Shown here in pieces: positions 17,215 through 25,356 of a DNA stretch of 64,000 nucleotides (positions are counted from its first letter, which is position 1; each line of letters starts with the position of its first letter). A program made the translations under genes and the position numbers. This stretch comes from Mucilaginibacter sp. L3T2-6 (GTDB taxonomy: Bacteria; Bacteroidota; Bacteroidia; Sphingobacteriales; Sphingobacteriaceae): the NCBI RefSeq assembly GCF_030519355.1, contig NZ_JAUMKC010000004.1:124001-188000 (forward strand). The letters run 5' to 3'. Below the pieces are notes generated by a model. The model did not search any database, was not told the DNA's origin, and saw only the letters and a program-made list of their open reading frames with translations.

Positions 17215-19386
17215 TTATTTTTTTAATTCATATTTTGGCGGTACAACCGGCAACTTCTTAAACACAGCTGCTGCTAATGGAGGTATGGTGATTCTGATAG
17301 AGTTGTCGCGCCCATGCCAGTTAACCGCTTCTGTAGTAAACTGACCTTCGTTTTCAACGCCGCTGCCCCAGTACGCTTTCGCGTCTGAGTTAAATATCTC
17401 TGTCCATTTACCCTTTGATGGCACCCCGATCCTAAAGCCATGGTGCGTAATCGGCGTCATATTTAATACCACAACCAAATCGTTGGCTGCATCGTGGCCT
17501 TTTCGGTTATATATCAATATCGAATCGTTCGCGTTACCGCCATCAACCCACTCAAAGGAACTCCAGTCAAATCCCTTTTCATATAAAGCAGGCTCGTCCC
17601 GATAAAGACGGTTCAGGGCTTTTACCGCTTCTTTTATGCCCTGGTGGTTCGGATATTCCAACAGGTACCAATCCAATGATTGCTGGAAGTTCCATTCCGT
17701 TCCCTGCCCAAATTCCGACCCCATAAATAACAGCTTTGTGCCCGGATGGGTAAACATATAGCTATACAGCAACCGCAGATTGGCAAATTGCTGCCACTCA
17801 TCTCCCGGCATTTTACGCAGCATCGAACCTTTACCGTAAACTACTTCGTCGTGCGAGAAAGGCAGCATAAAGTTTTCGGTAAACGCGTAAATCAGGCTAA
17901 ATGTAATTTGATTATGATGATATTTACGATAGATAGGATCTTGCTGAAAATACTTAATTGAATCATGCATCCAACCCATCATCCACTTCATGCCAAAGCC
18001 CAGCCCGCCGGCGTAAACCGGGCGGCTAACGCCGGTAAATGAAGTCGACTCCTCGGCGATAGTCTGAACATCCGGGAACATATGGTAAACCGCTTCGTTA
18101 AATTCTTTCAGGAATGATATTGCCTCCAGGTTTTCGTTACCGCCATACATATTCGGTTCCCATTCGCCGTGATTACGCGAATAGTCCAGGTAAAGCATAG
18201 ATGCCACGGCGTCAACGCGCAGGCCGTCTGCATGGTACCTGTCGAGCCAGAATATAGCATTACTTATTAAAAACGCACGGACCTCGTTGCGCCCATAATT
18301 GAATATGAACGATTTCCAGTCAGGGTGAAAGCCTTTGCGCGGGTCAGCGTGTTCGTAAAGATGCGTGCCATCAAACTTATAAAGGGCATGTATATCTCCC
18401 GGAAAATGCGAAGGTACCCAATCCAGTATTACACCAATTCCGGCTTCGTGCAGCTGTTCAACCAGGTACATCAGCTGCTGGGGTGTGCCGTATCGCGATG
18501 ATGCGGCATAAAAACCGGTAATCTGATAACCCCAGCTTGGATAGTAGGGGTGCTCCATTATGGGCATAAACTCCACATGCGTAAAGCCCATTTCTTTAAT
18601 ATACGGTACCAGTTTGCCGGCAAGCTGGTCGTAGGTTAAAAACTCATCCGGGCTTTCCCAACTGCGCGCCCAGGAGCCTATGTGCATTTCGTAAACTGAA
18701 AATGGCTTATTCAGGCTGTTGTGATCTTTACGGTTGGCCATCCATCCGATATCTTTCCACTCGTAATACGTATCCGCGACAATGGACGCAGTTCTGGGGG
18801 CAACCTCCCAGCGCAGCGCAAATGGGTCGCTTTTTTCCAGATCTTCCCCTGTAGACGATGTTATATAATATTTATAGGTTTCTCCAACGCCTATATTTGG
18901 AATAAATCCTTCCCAAATACCCGAACCATCCCAACGCACATATAAAGCGTGAGAGCCACCGTTCCAGCCGTTAAAATTGCCGATAACAGAAACATACTGC
19001 GCGTTGGGCGCCCATACTGCAAAATAAGTTCCAATCACCCCATTGTGTTCTACCACATGAGACCCGAACTTTTCGTAAAGCTTGTAATGCTTGCCAGATT
19101 TAAATAAACCAATATCAAAATCGGTAAAACGGCTGTAAACTTCAACCGGCTTCAGAGTAGTTTGCTCAACGCCTGCAACTGCTTTAGTTTTTGCTGCTGC
19201 CTTCTGTTTTGCCGGAGCTTTTGGCTTCGCTTCGGTATTAGGTTTTGCGGTAGCATTAGCTTGAGGAATTGCTGCTGCTGTTTCCTTTTTAGCCTTAGTA
19301 TTCGCGGCTTTTGGTGCAGCCGCCTTTTTTGCGGCAGGTTTAGCTGCAGATGTTACTGGTTCTGTGGTACTGTGTTTTTTTGCCAT
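17215..19386 (-). CDS. glgB: 1,4-alpha-glucan branching enzyme with an Ala/Lys-rich N-terminal tail
   Basis: Forms alpha-1,6 branches in glycogen; GH13 subfamily 8/9, cytoplasmic. An unusual ~75-residue tail rich in Ala, Lys, Pro and Thr precedes a CBM48 domain (about 85-190: YFAVWAPNAQYVSVIGNFNG) and the catalytic barrel. Catalytic residues are Asp392 (DGLRVDAV), the Glu445/446 pair (TIAEESTSF) and Asp513 (FSHDEVVYGKG). A C-terminal all-beta domain ends at 723. The start MAKKHSTTEP is supported by the lack of a later Met before the CBM48. It is the last gene of the maltodextrin cluster, 176 nt after the GH31 gene. Confidence 0.95.
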   Translation of the reverse strand: MAKKHSTTEPVTSAAKPAAKKAAAPKAANTKAKKETAAAIPQANATAKPNTEAKPKAPAKQKAAAKTKAVAGVEQTTLKPVEVYSRFTDFDIGLFKSGKHYKLYEKFGSHVVEHNGVIGTYFAVWAPNAQYVSVIGNFNGWNGGSHALYVRWDGSGIWEGFIPNIGVGETYKYYITSSTGEDLEKSDPFALRWEVAPRTASIVADTYYEWKDIGWMANRKDHNSLNKPFSVYEMHIGSWARSWESPDEFLTYDQLAGKLVPYIKEMGFTHVEFMPIMEHPYYPSWGYQITGFYAASSRYGTPQQLMYLVEQLHEAGIGVILDWVPSHFPGDIHALYKFDGTHLYEHADPRKGFHPDWKSFIFNYGRNEVRAFLISNAIFWLDRYHADGLRVDAVASMLYLDYSRNHGEWEPNMYGGNENLEAISFLKEFNEAVYHMFPDVQTIAEESTSFTGVSRPVYAGGLGFGMKWMMGWMHDSIKYFQQDPIYRKYHHNQITFSLIYAFTENFMLPFSHDEVVYGKGSMLRKMPGDEWQQFANLRLLYSYMFTHPGTKLLFMGSEFGQGTEWNFQQSLDWYLLEYPNHQGIKEAVKALNRLYRDEPALYEKGFDWSSFEWVDGGNANDSILIYNRKGHDAANDLVVVLNMTPITHHGFRIGVPSKGKWTEIFNSDAKAYWGSGVENEGQFTTEAVNWHGRDNSIRITIPPLAAAVFKKLPVVPPKYELKK

Positions 19387-19486
19387 AGTGCGGAAAAGGC
19401 CATAACAGCCGTTGAGTGGTAGTAATTGGTTTACAACAAATATAACGATTAATGGTTGCCGATAATCTTTCGATTAGATGTTAAAC

Positions 19487-19508
19487 TTGCGAAGAAAGCC
19501 TCGCAAGC
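19487..19508 (-). terminator. Possible terminator after the GH31 gene
   Basis: cttgcga and tcgcaag form a 7-bp stem with an 8-nt loop between the GH31 and glgB genes. On the minus strand it is followed only by a short T stretch, so attenuation between the two genes is possible but weakly supported. Confidence 0.35.
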
Positions 19509-19562
19509 TTCCCGGATTCATAAGCCAAATTCAACAAATCTCTGATCTCCGGCCTCTGCGCA

Positions 19563-22019
19563 CTACTTCACTATCTCTATCTGCTTAAAGTTCTTGGTGA
19601 ATTTAAATTCCACACAATTATTGTCGTCAACGCTGTAGGGCACCTCTTTGTTGTCAGCTAATACCTTTGACGGGCTAAAAGGCAGACCAATTACGTTAAA
19701 GTAATAAGCTTCATATCTCGGGGTATAAAGGCCTTCCATCGTCTGCTGAATAGTTAATATTGTGTTTTTGCCATTTACCACAAACTTCTTTTCCAGGTAA
19801 ATATCCTGCTCATAGGCAAAAGATTCGCCATGGTCTTCAAACAGGAACGAATTTACTTCGTAGTTACTGAAATAAACATTCAGTTTAACCTCCTCAATTT
19901 CCTTCTCCCCAACATACTGCATTACGGGATATTCCGGAATAACCGAACCGGCCTTTACAAAAATGGGGATGGTTTCGAGAGGTGTGGGAACCGTAACTTC
20001 CTGCCCGCCATCAACCAATTCTAAAGACCAGTAGTTAAACCACTTTCCTTTGGGCAGATATACCTTACGTTCCTGCTGGCCGGGCTCCATTACGGGGCAA
20101 ACCAAAATTTTGTCGCCGTAGGTAAACTCGTCCTGCCGGAAATGGTTACCTATTTCTTCCTGCTCCTGCATTGCCACGGGCCTTAAGATAGGGAAGCCAT
20201 ACCGGTGATGCTCCCAAAAAGTAGAGTATAAGTAAGGTAATAGCCTGTACCTTAGTTCAATAAATTTACGGTTAATGGCGGTAAATGGTTCGCCAAAGCT
20301 CCAGGGCTCGCGCTCCTTGGTATCACCGGCGGAATGCGCACGCATAAAGGGCGAAAAGGCGCCTAATTGGATCCAGCGGGTAAACAGTTCACCATCCGGC
20401 TCGCCGCTAAAACCGCCGATATCGGTGCCACAAAACGGAATACCAGAGGTTGACAGGCGCTGCATTTGTATATTGCCTAATTTAAGATGCTCCCAAGTTG
20501 CCACGTTATCGCCTGTCCAAACAGAAGAAAAGCGCTGTACACCGGAGTATCCGGCCCTGGTAATAGTAAACGGCCTCTTGTTTTTCAGGAGTTTGCGCAA
20601 CCCTTCGTAAGTTGCGCGCACCATTTGCATACCATAAACATTGTGCGCTTTGCGGTGCGATCCCCGGAAGCCATCATACTGGTGGCGAACATCATCGGGG
20701 AATGTACCTGCGCCAAATACGGCCGGCTCATTCATATCATTCCAAACCCCGGCCACGCCTAACTGCACCAGTTCATCAAATAAACCACCCCACCACTCAC
20801 GTACTTCGGGATTGGTAAAATCGGGAAACTGGCAGCGGCCGGGCCAAACATGGCCTTCCATAAAGTAATCATCGCAACGGCGACAGAAATACCGTTTTTC
20901 CTTTCCCTCTTTAAAAACAGCATAATTGTCGTCCACGCGTATTCCGGGGTCGATAATCACCACCGTTTTAAACCCGTCGGCAGCAAGTTCTTTGATCATT
21001 TTCTTAGGGTCAGGAAAATACTTGCGGTTCCAGGTAAAGCAACGGTAGCCATCCATGTAATCGATATCAAGATAAATACCGTCGCATGGAATCTTATTCT
21101 CACGGAAACCATTTGCTATCTTTCTCACCTTCGATTCCGGGTAATAGCTCCAGCGGCATTGGTGATAACCCAGCGCCCAAAGCGGCGGCATAGGGTGTGT
21201 ACCGGTTAAGTAATGATAGCTTTTTACCACGTCCATCATGTGCGGACCGTGGATATAATAATATTGCAATTCGCCGCCATCAGCCCAGAAACTTGTTTTG
21301 GTTGGGTCTTCGGCGCCGAAATCAAATTGGGCCTTAAAGGTATTGTCGAAAAATATACCGTGCGCAATACCGTCATTTAAACTGATATAAAAAGGTATGC
21401 TGCGGTATAGCGGGTCCTGGTTCCAGGCAAAGGAATACGCATCTGTATTCCAGTTCTTTAATCTTTTGCCGCGAAGGTTGAGCTCAGTTGGTTTGTCGCC
21501 AAGGCCAAAAAAGCTTTCCTGCTGATGGCACGTTTTGGTGCAATACACATAATAGCCGCCAAATTTTACGTTTTCCTCCCAGTGCATCGGCACAGCATCA
21601 GTGCTGGTAATATGGTTTTGGCTGTCAGAAAACGAGATAAAAAAATCTTCCTTACGGATATGACATGTTACCACACTCGTAGAAACGCGGAATTCTTTTA
21701 TGTCCTCCTCCAAAGCAAATACAACGGCCTTTTGCTCCAGTTTGGGCACCGCGTACGAAAACTCCTCCAAAAACACGCCATGTGGCGCCAGGCGGACGCG
21801 TATAATTTCGTCGGCAACAACAGTAACCTCAACCTTAGCATCACCATCTGAAAAATAAAACTTGTTACCCTGCTGATTTACACTGTTGGGAACGCCCAGG
21901 TATTTTTTTATGATGGGTTTTATTCCCTCGGCAGGGTTATTCAGGTGGTGAAACTCTTCTTCCTCTTCTTCAATTAAGCTGTTTGCTATCAATTCCTCGT
22001 TAAGTATCTTCTCTTCCAT
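19563..22019 (-). CDS. GH31 alpha-glucosidase (cytoplasmic)
   Basis: Releases glucose from the non-reducing end of alpha-glucans or maltooligosaccharides by a retaining mechanism. The 818-residue protein has no signal peptide; it begins with an acidic stretch (MEEKILNEELIANSLIEEEE). An N-terminal galactose-mutarotase-like beta-sandwich (about 45-270) is followed by the (beta/alpha)8 barrel and two C-terminal beta domains. The nucleophile is Asp428 in GVWNDMNEPAVF and the acid/base is Asp504 in SVWTGDN. A DUF5110-like C-terminal region is consistent with the family. I use the ATG at 22019. Its place between the MFS importer and glgB suggests it trims imported maltooligosaccharides. Confidence 0.93.
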   Translation of the reverse strand: MEEKILNEELIANSLIEEEEEEFHHLNNPAEGIKPIIKKYLGVPNSVNQQGNKFYFSDGDAKVEVTVVADEIIRVRLAPHGVFLEEFSYAVPKLEQKAVVFALEEDIKEFRVSTSVVTCHIRKEDFFISFSDSQNHITSTDAVPMHWEENVKFGGYYVYCTKTCHQQESFFGLGDKPTELNLRGKRLKNWNTDAYSFAWNQDPLYRSIPFYISLNDGIAHGIFFDNTFKAQFDFGAEDPTKTSFWADGGELQYYYIHGPHMMDVVKSYHYLTGTHPMPPLWALGYHQCRWSYYPESKVRKIANGFRENKIPCDGIYLDIDYMDGYRCFTWNRKYFPDPKKMIKELAADGFKTVVIIDPGIRVDDNYAVFKEGKEKRYFCRRCDDYFMEGHVWPGRCQFPDFTNPEVREWWGGLFDELVQLGVAGVWNDMNEPAVFGAGTFPDDVRHQYDGFRGSHRKAHNVYGMQMVRATYEGLRKLLKNKRPFTITRAGYSGVQRFSSVWTGDNVATWEHLKLGNIQMQRLSTSGIPFCGTDIGGFSGEPDGELFTRWIQLGAFSPFMRAHSAGDTKEREPWSFGEPFTAINRKFIELRYRLLPYLYSTFWEHHRYGFPILRPVAMQEQEEIGNHFRQDEFTYGDKILVCPVMEPGQQERKVYLPKGKWFNYWSLELVDGGQEVTVPTPLETIPIFVKAGSVIPEYPVMQYVGEKEIEEVKLNVYFSNYEVNSFLFEDHGESFAYEQDIYLEKKFVVNGKNTILTIQQTMEGLYTPRYEAYYFNVIGLPFSPSKVLADNKEVPYSVDDNNCVEFKFTKNFKQIEIVK

Positions 22020-22130
22020 CAAAAAATTAGTCGCTATCTTCTATAAAGTACAATGTGTAAGTAGTACGCAATATAACAATTGATGTTACAAAACATACAA
22101 TAAATGTTTAAAACACACTATAGCATGTTA

Positions 22131-23450
22131 TTACTCGTGGTCTTTTATCAGCAAAGTTAAAATTGCCGCCAGTATCATCAGGCCGCCGCCGAGCTCTACG
22201 GCCAATAAGCGGTCGTTATGCAAAACGTGTTCCATTATTTTACCAAAGAATAAAGAAGCCAGAATTTCGGGCAGCACGATAAAGAAGTTAAAGATGCCCA
22301 TATAAATGCCTATTTTATTCTCGGGCAAACAGCCGCCAAGCATGGCATAGGGCATGGAAAGTATACTGGCCCACGCTATTCCCACTCCTGTCATAGAGCC
22401 GTACAGGAAATATTTGTCATGAATAAAACCAACAGAAATCAGTCCCGCCGCGCCACATAAAAGGCACAGCATATGTGTATATTTTCTGCCAACTTTATTG
22501 GCGATGACAGGTATAAAGAACGCGAAGATAAAGGTAACCACATTATAAAACGACAGCGTTAGCCCTGCAAATTCCACACCTTTACCGTACAACGGGTCTG
22601 TGGTGTTTGCCGCGCCGAAAACATTGCGTGCAACAGCAGGAGCGTAATAAAACCACATTAAAAACAAACCGGGCCAGGTAAAAAATTGCACCAGGGCCAG
22701 CCTGCGCATGCGTTTGGGCATGTCGCCAATGGCTTTAAATATCTCTCCCACACCCGTAAAAAAGCCTTTTTTTGCCTCCTTCGACCTTTTGAATTCCTCC
22801 ATATCTGCGGGGGGATATTCTTTCGAAGTTAAAATGGTATATAAAACGGCACCCATAAAAGCAACCGCGCCTATATAAAAGGAATACCTTACAGCGGGCA
22901 GTATTTCGCCCGGTAGTACCTTGCTGCTAACCCCAAACCAATGCCCCATCATCCACGGCAATGCAGATGCAACTACAGAGCCCAAACCAATAAACAAGCT
23001 TTGCATAGCGAACCCGCGGGTACGCTGGTCGTCGTGCAGGTTATCTGTAATAAAAGCGCGGAATGGTTCCATGCTTACGTTGATAGATGTGTCCAGAATC
23101 CATAAGATACCTGCCGCCATCCATAAAGTAGATGACTGGGGCATTAAAATCAAGCATATTGTGCTTAAAATGGCGCCAATAAGGAAGAAAGGACGACGGC
23201 GGCCGAGTGTTGGATGCCAGGTACGGTCGCTCAAATAGCCTACTATCGGCTGAACGATAAGGCCGGTAAGCGGAGCTGCCAAAAACAACATTGGGATGGT
23301 TTCGGGCTTTGCGCCAAGATATTCATAAATGGCGCCCATATTAGCCATCTGTAAAGCCCAGCCGAACTGAATACCCAGAAAACCGAAACTCATGTTCCAG
23401 ATCTGCCAAAAACCAAGTCTTGGCTTTTGAGCGGCGCTCGATGTTGTCAT
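22131..23450 (-). CDS. MFS/GPH-type maltose (SLC45-like) transporter
   Basis: A 439-residue inner-membrane carrier with about 12 TM segments. MSFGFLGIQFGWALQMANMG, then VGYLSDRTWHPTLGRRRPF, is the signature of the sucrose/maltose:H+ symporter group (GPH, SLC45-like). The loop-2 motif DRT...GRRRP is intact and SMEPFRAFITDNL marks TM4-5. Bacterial members near maltodextrin genes import maltose and maltooligosaccharides. Flanked by GH31 and amylase genes, that is the likely substrate here. It probably belongs to one transcript with its neighbours (71 nt from the amylase, 111 nt to GH31). Confidence 0.9.
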   Translation of the reverse strand: MTTSSAAQKPRLGFWQIWNMSFGFLGIQFGWALQMANMGAIYEYLGAKPETIPMLFLAAPLTGLIVQPIVGYLSDRTWHPTLGRRRPFFLIGAILSTICLILMPQSSTLWMAAGILWILDTSINVSMEPFRAFITDNLHDDQRTRGFAMQSLFIGLGSVVASALPWMMGHWFGVSSKVLPGEILPAVRYSFYIGAVAFMGAVLYTILTSKEYPPADMEEFKRSKEAKKGFFTGVGEIFKAIGDMPKRMRRLALVQFFTWPGLFLMWFYYAPAVARNVFGAANTTDPLYGKGVEFAGLTLSFYNVVTFIFAFFIPVIANKVGRKYTHMLCLLCGAAGLISVGFIHDKYFLYGSMTGVGIAWASILSMPYAMLGGCLPENKIGIYMGIFNFFIVLPEILASLFFGKIMEHVLHNDRLLAVELGGGLMILAAILTLLIKDHE

Positions 23451-23483
23451 AATGTTTTTGAGTTCAATAGTTTAAATCACCTT

Positions 23484-23515
23484 GTCGTTGCTTCATAGTT
23501 CCTTCCGGCAATGAC
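23484..23515. repeat. Half copy of a REP-like repeat
   Basis: gtcgttgcttc...gttccttccggcaatgac resembles the right half of the palindromic repeat at 14844-14878 (gttgc, gttcctt, gcaatg shared). It fills most of the gap between the MFS and amylase genes. Confidence 0.5.
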
Positions 23516-23521
23516 AAAAAA

Positions 23522-25354
23522 TTAGAATTGTAATAACAGCCCGCTCGCAGCAGGCATAGTTAACTCAATTCCATTGATTATATTGGTTGTTTTAAATTTA
23601 GTTCCGCTAAGCAAATCTTTAAACTCCTTTGCGCCGCTTAAGTTCAGCTGTTTAAGCAGTTCATCAGGCAGTTTTACATTAATATGCTGTTCCGAGCGGT
23701 TAAAATTGGTTATTACTAATATACGTTGTTTGGCGGTATAGCGAAGAAAAATATACAACCTGGTGTTAAAGCCGGGCTGATGCTCGTTAGCCACCATCAG
23801 CTCATAGAAACTGCCGGAGTTTAAAGCCTCATTGTTTTTTACTGCATTCAGTAACTTGCTGTAAAATTCCCGCAGTCCTTTTTGTTCTTCGGATAGCTGT
23901 GCACCGTCGAATTTACCGTTGTTAAGCCATTTTTGATGTTCCGGAACGCCCCAGTAATCAAAAATACTGCTGCGGCCGTCATCACCGCCAAAACCTTCAG
24001 CGCCTGCGCCCGGCTCGCCAACCTCCTGCCCGAAGTAAACCATAACAGGGCCGGTAGACAAGGTGGCGGAAACGATCATCCCCGGCACAGCCAACCAGGG
24101 GTTGCCCGCAAAACCGGGTGAAGCAATACGCTGCTCATCGTGATTTTCCATAAACCGCAGCATATGCTCATCTATGCCGTTGCTGTCGTTGTGCCAAACG
24201 TGGTTTATATCCCAGGTAGTGGCGTTCGGAGTGTTGCTTGTTAATCGCCTTACCGCCTCATAAAGGCCGACCTTGTCGTACAAATAATCAAACTTGCCTG
24301 TTTCTATATATTTTTTGTAGAGGGATGCATTATAGGCTTCGCCGATAAAAACCAGGCCGGGGTAGTCTGTTTTTAGTTTCGGTATCACCCATCCCCAAAA
24401 TTCAAAGGGTACCATTTCGACCATATCGCACCGGAAACCGTCGACGCCTTTTGCGGCCCAGAAATGCAGGATATCGAACATCTTATTCCATAGCGGGGGT
24501 ATAGGGTCGAAATGCGGAGTGCGGTTATCCTGATAATCTACGCCATAATTCAGCTTCATGGTTTCGAACCAGTCGTTGATAGAGGGCGATGCAGAGAATA
24601 CATCATTACCCGTTGCTTTAGCAGGGTATTCATCAAACTTACTATCTTTCAGCGGACTTTTAAATTCATCGCCCCCCGGATTATACCCCGCTGGAACAAC
24701 AAAATGCTGGCCCGGCATATAGTAAAAATCATTTTTAGGGCTGAAGGCCTTTGTCGTATCGTCGTCCTGTCCAAAATCTCTTACACCTGCGGGTTTTACA
24801 TCCGAAGAGTAAGTTCGTGCCACATGGTTAGGCACACAATCCATAATTACTTTTAAACCGCTGGCGTGGGTACGTTTAATCAGCAATTCATATTCAGCCA
24901 TGCGGTTTTTCACATCAACGGCCAAATCGGGATCAACATCATAATAATCCTTGATGGCATACGGCGAGCCTGCGCGGCCTTTCACTACATCCGGATCGTC
25001 AGGCTTAATGCCAAAGGCGGAATAATCAGTCATGGTAGCGTGCTCTATTACACCGGTGTACCACACGTGCGTAAAACCCATGGCTTTTATTTCCCCCAGT
25101 GCTTTAAGGGTAATATCGTTGAATTTACCGGAACCATTTTCTTCAATTGAGCCATTGAATTTGTTGGTGGTTTTAGTATTTCCGAACAGGCGCGGCAGCA
25201 GTTGGTAGATAATTAGTTTATGATTGGGCGAGGATGACTCCATTTTTATCTTTTTGGTATGACGCTGGGCAAAGCTAATATTTATAAAAAGCATCAGCAT
25301 CATTACTATAAAGATGCATTTTTTCATTTCGCCTCGTCCGCTTTTCATCATCAT
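23522..25354 (-). CDS. Secreted alpha-amylase family (GH13) enzyme
   Basis: Hydrolyses alpha-1,4 links in starch or maltodextrins. A Sec signal peptide follows a short basic start; the first of three ATGs (25354) lies 2 nt after the GH65 stop, and an alternative ATG at 25327 gives the cleaner signal MKKCIFIVMMLMLFINISFAQ. The GH13 barrel starts at KLIIYQLLPRLFGN. Catalytic residues (long-form numbering) are Asp310 in DGFRCDMVEMVP, Glu339 in FIGEAYN and Asp406 in ENHDEQR. The short 610-residue form lacks starch-binding modules. Tight coupling to GH65 supports co-expression. Exact product specificity is unknown. Confidence 0.9.
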   Translation of the reverse strand: MMMKSGRGEMKKCIFIVMMLMLFINISFAQRHTKKIKMESSSPNHKLIIYQLLPRLFGNTKTTNKFNGSIEENGSGKFNDITLKALGEIKAMGFTHVWYTGVIEHATMTDYSAFGIKPDDPDVVKGRAGSPYAIKDYYDVDPDLAVDVKNRMAEYELLIKRTHASGLKVIMDCVPNHVARTYSSDVKPAGVRDFGQDDDTTKAFSPKNDFYYMPGQHFVVPAGYNPGGDEFKSPLKDSKFDEYPAKATGNDVFSASPSINDWFETMKLNYGVDYQDNRTPHFDPIPPLWNKMFDILHFWAAKGVDGFRCDMVEMVPFEFWGWVIPKLKTDYPGLVFIGEAYNASLYKKYIETGKFDYLYDKVGLYEAVRRLTSNTPNATTWDINHVWHNDSNGIDEHMLRFMENHDEQRIASPGFAGNPWLAVPGMIVSATLSTGPVMVYFGQEVGEPGAGAEGFGGDDGRSSIFDYWGVPEHQKWLNNGKFDGAQLSEEQKGLREFYSKLLNAVKNNEALNSGSFYELMVANEHQPGFNTRLYIFLRYTAKQRILVITNFNRSEQHINVKLPDELLKQLNLSGAKEFKDLLSGTKFKTTNIINGIELTMPAASGLLLQF

Positions 25355-25356
25355 AA

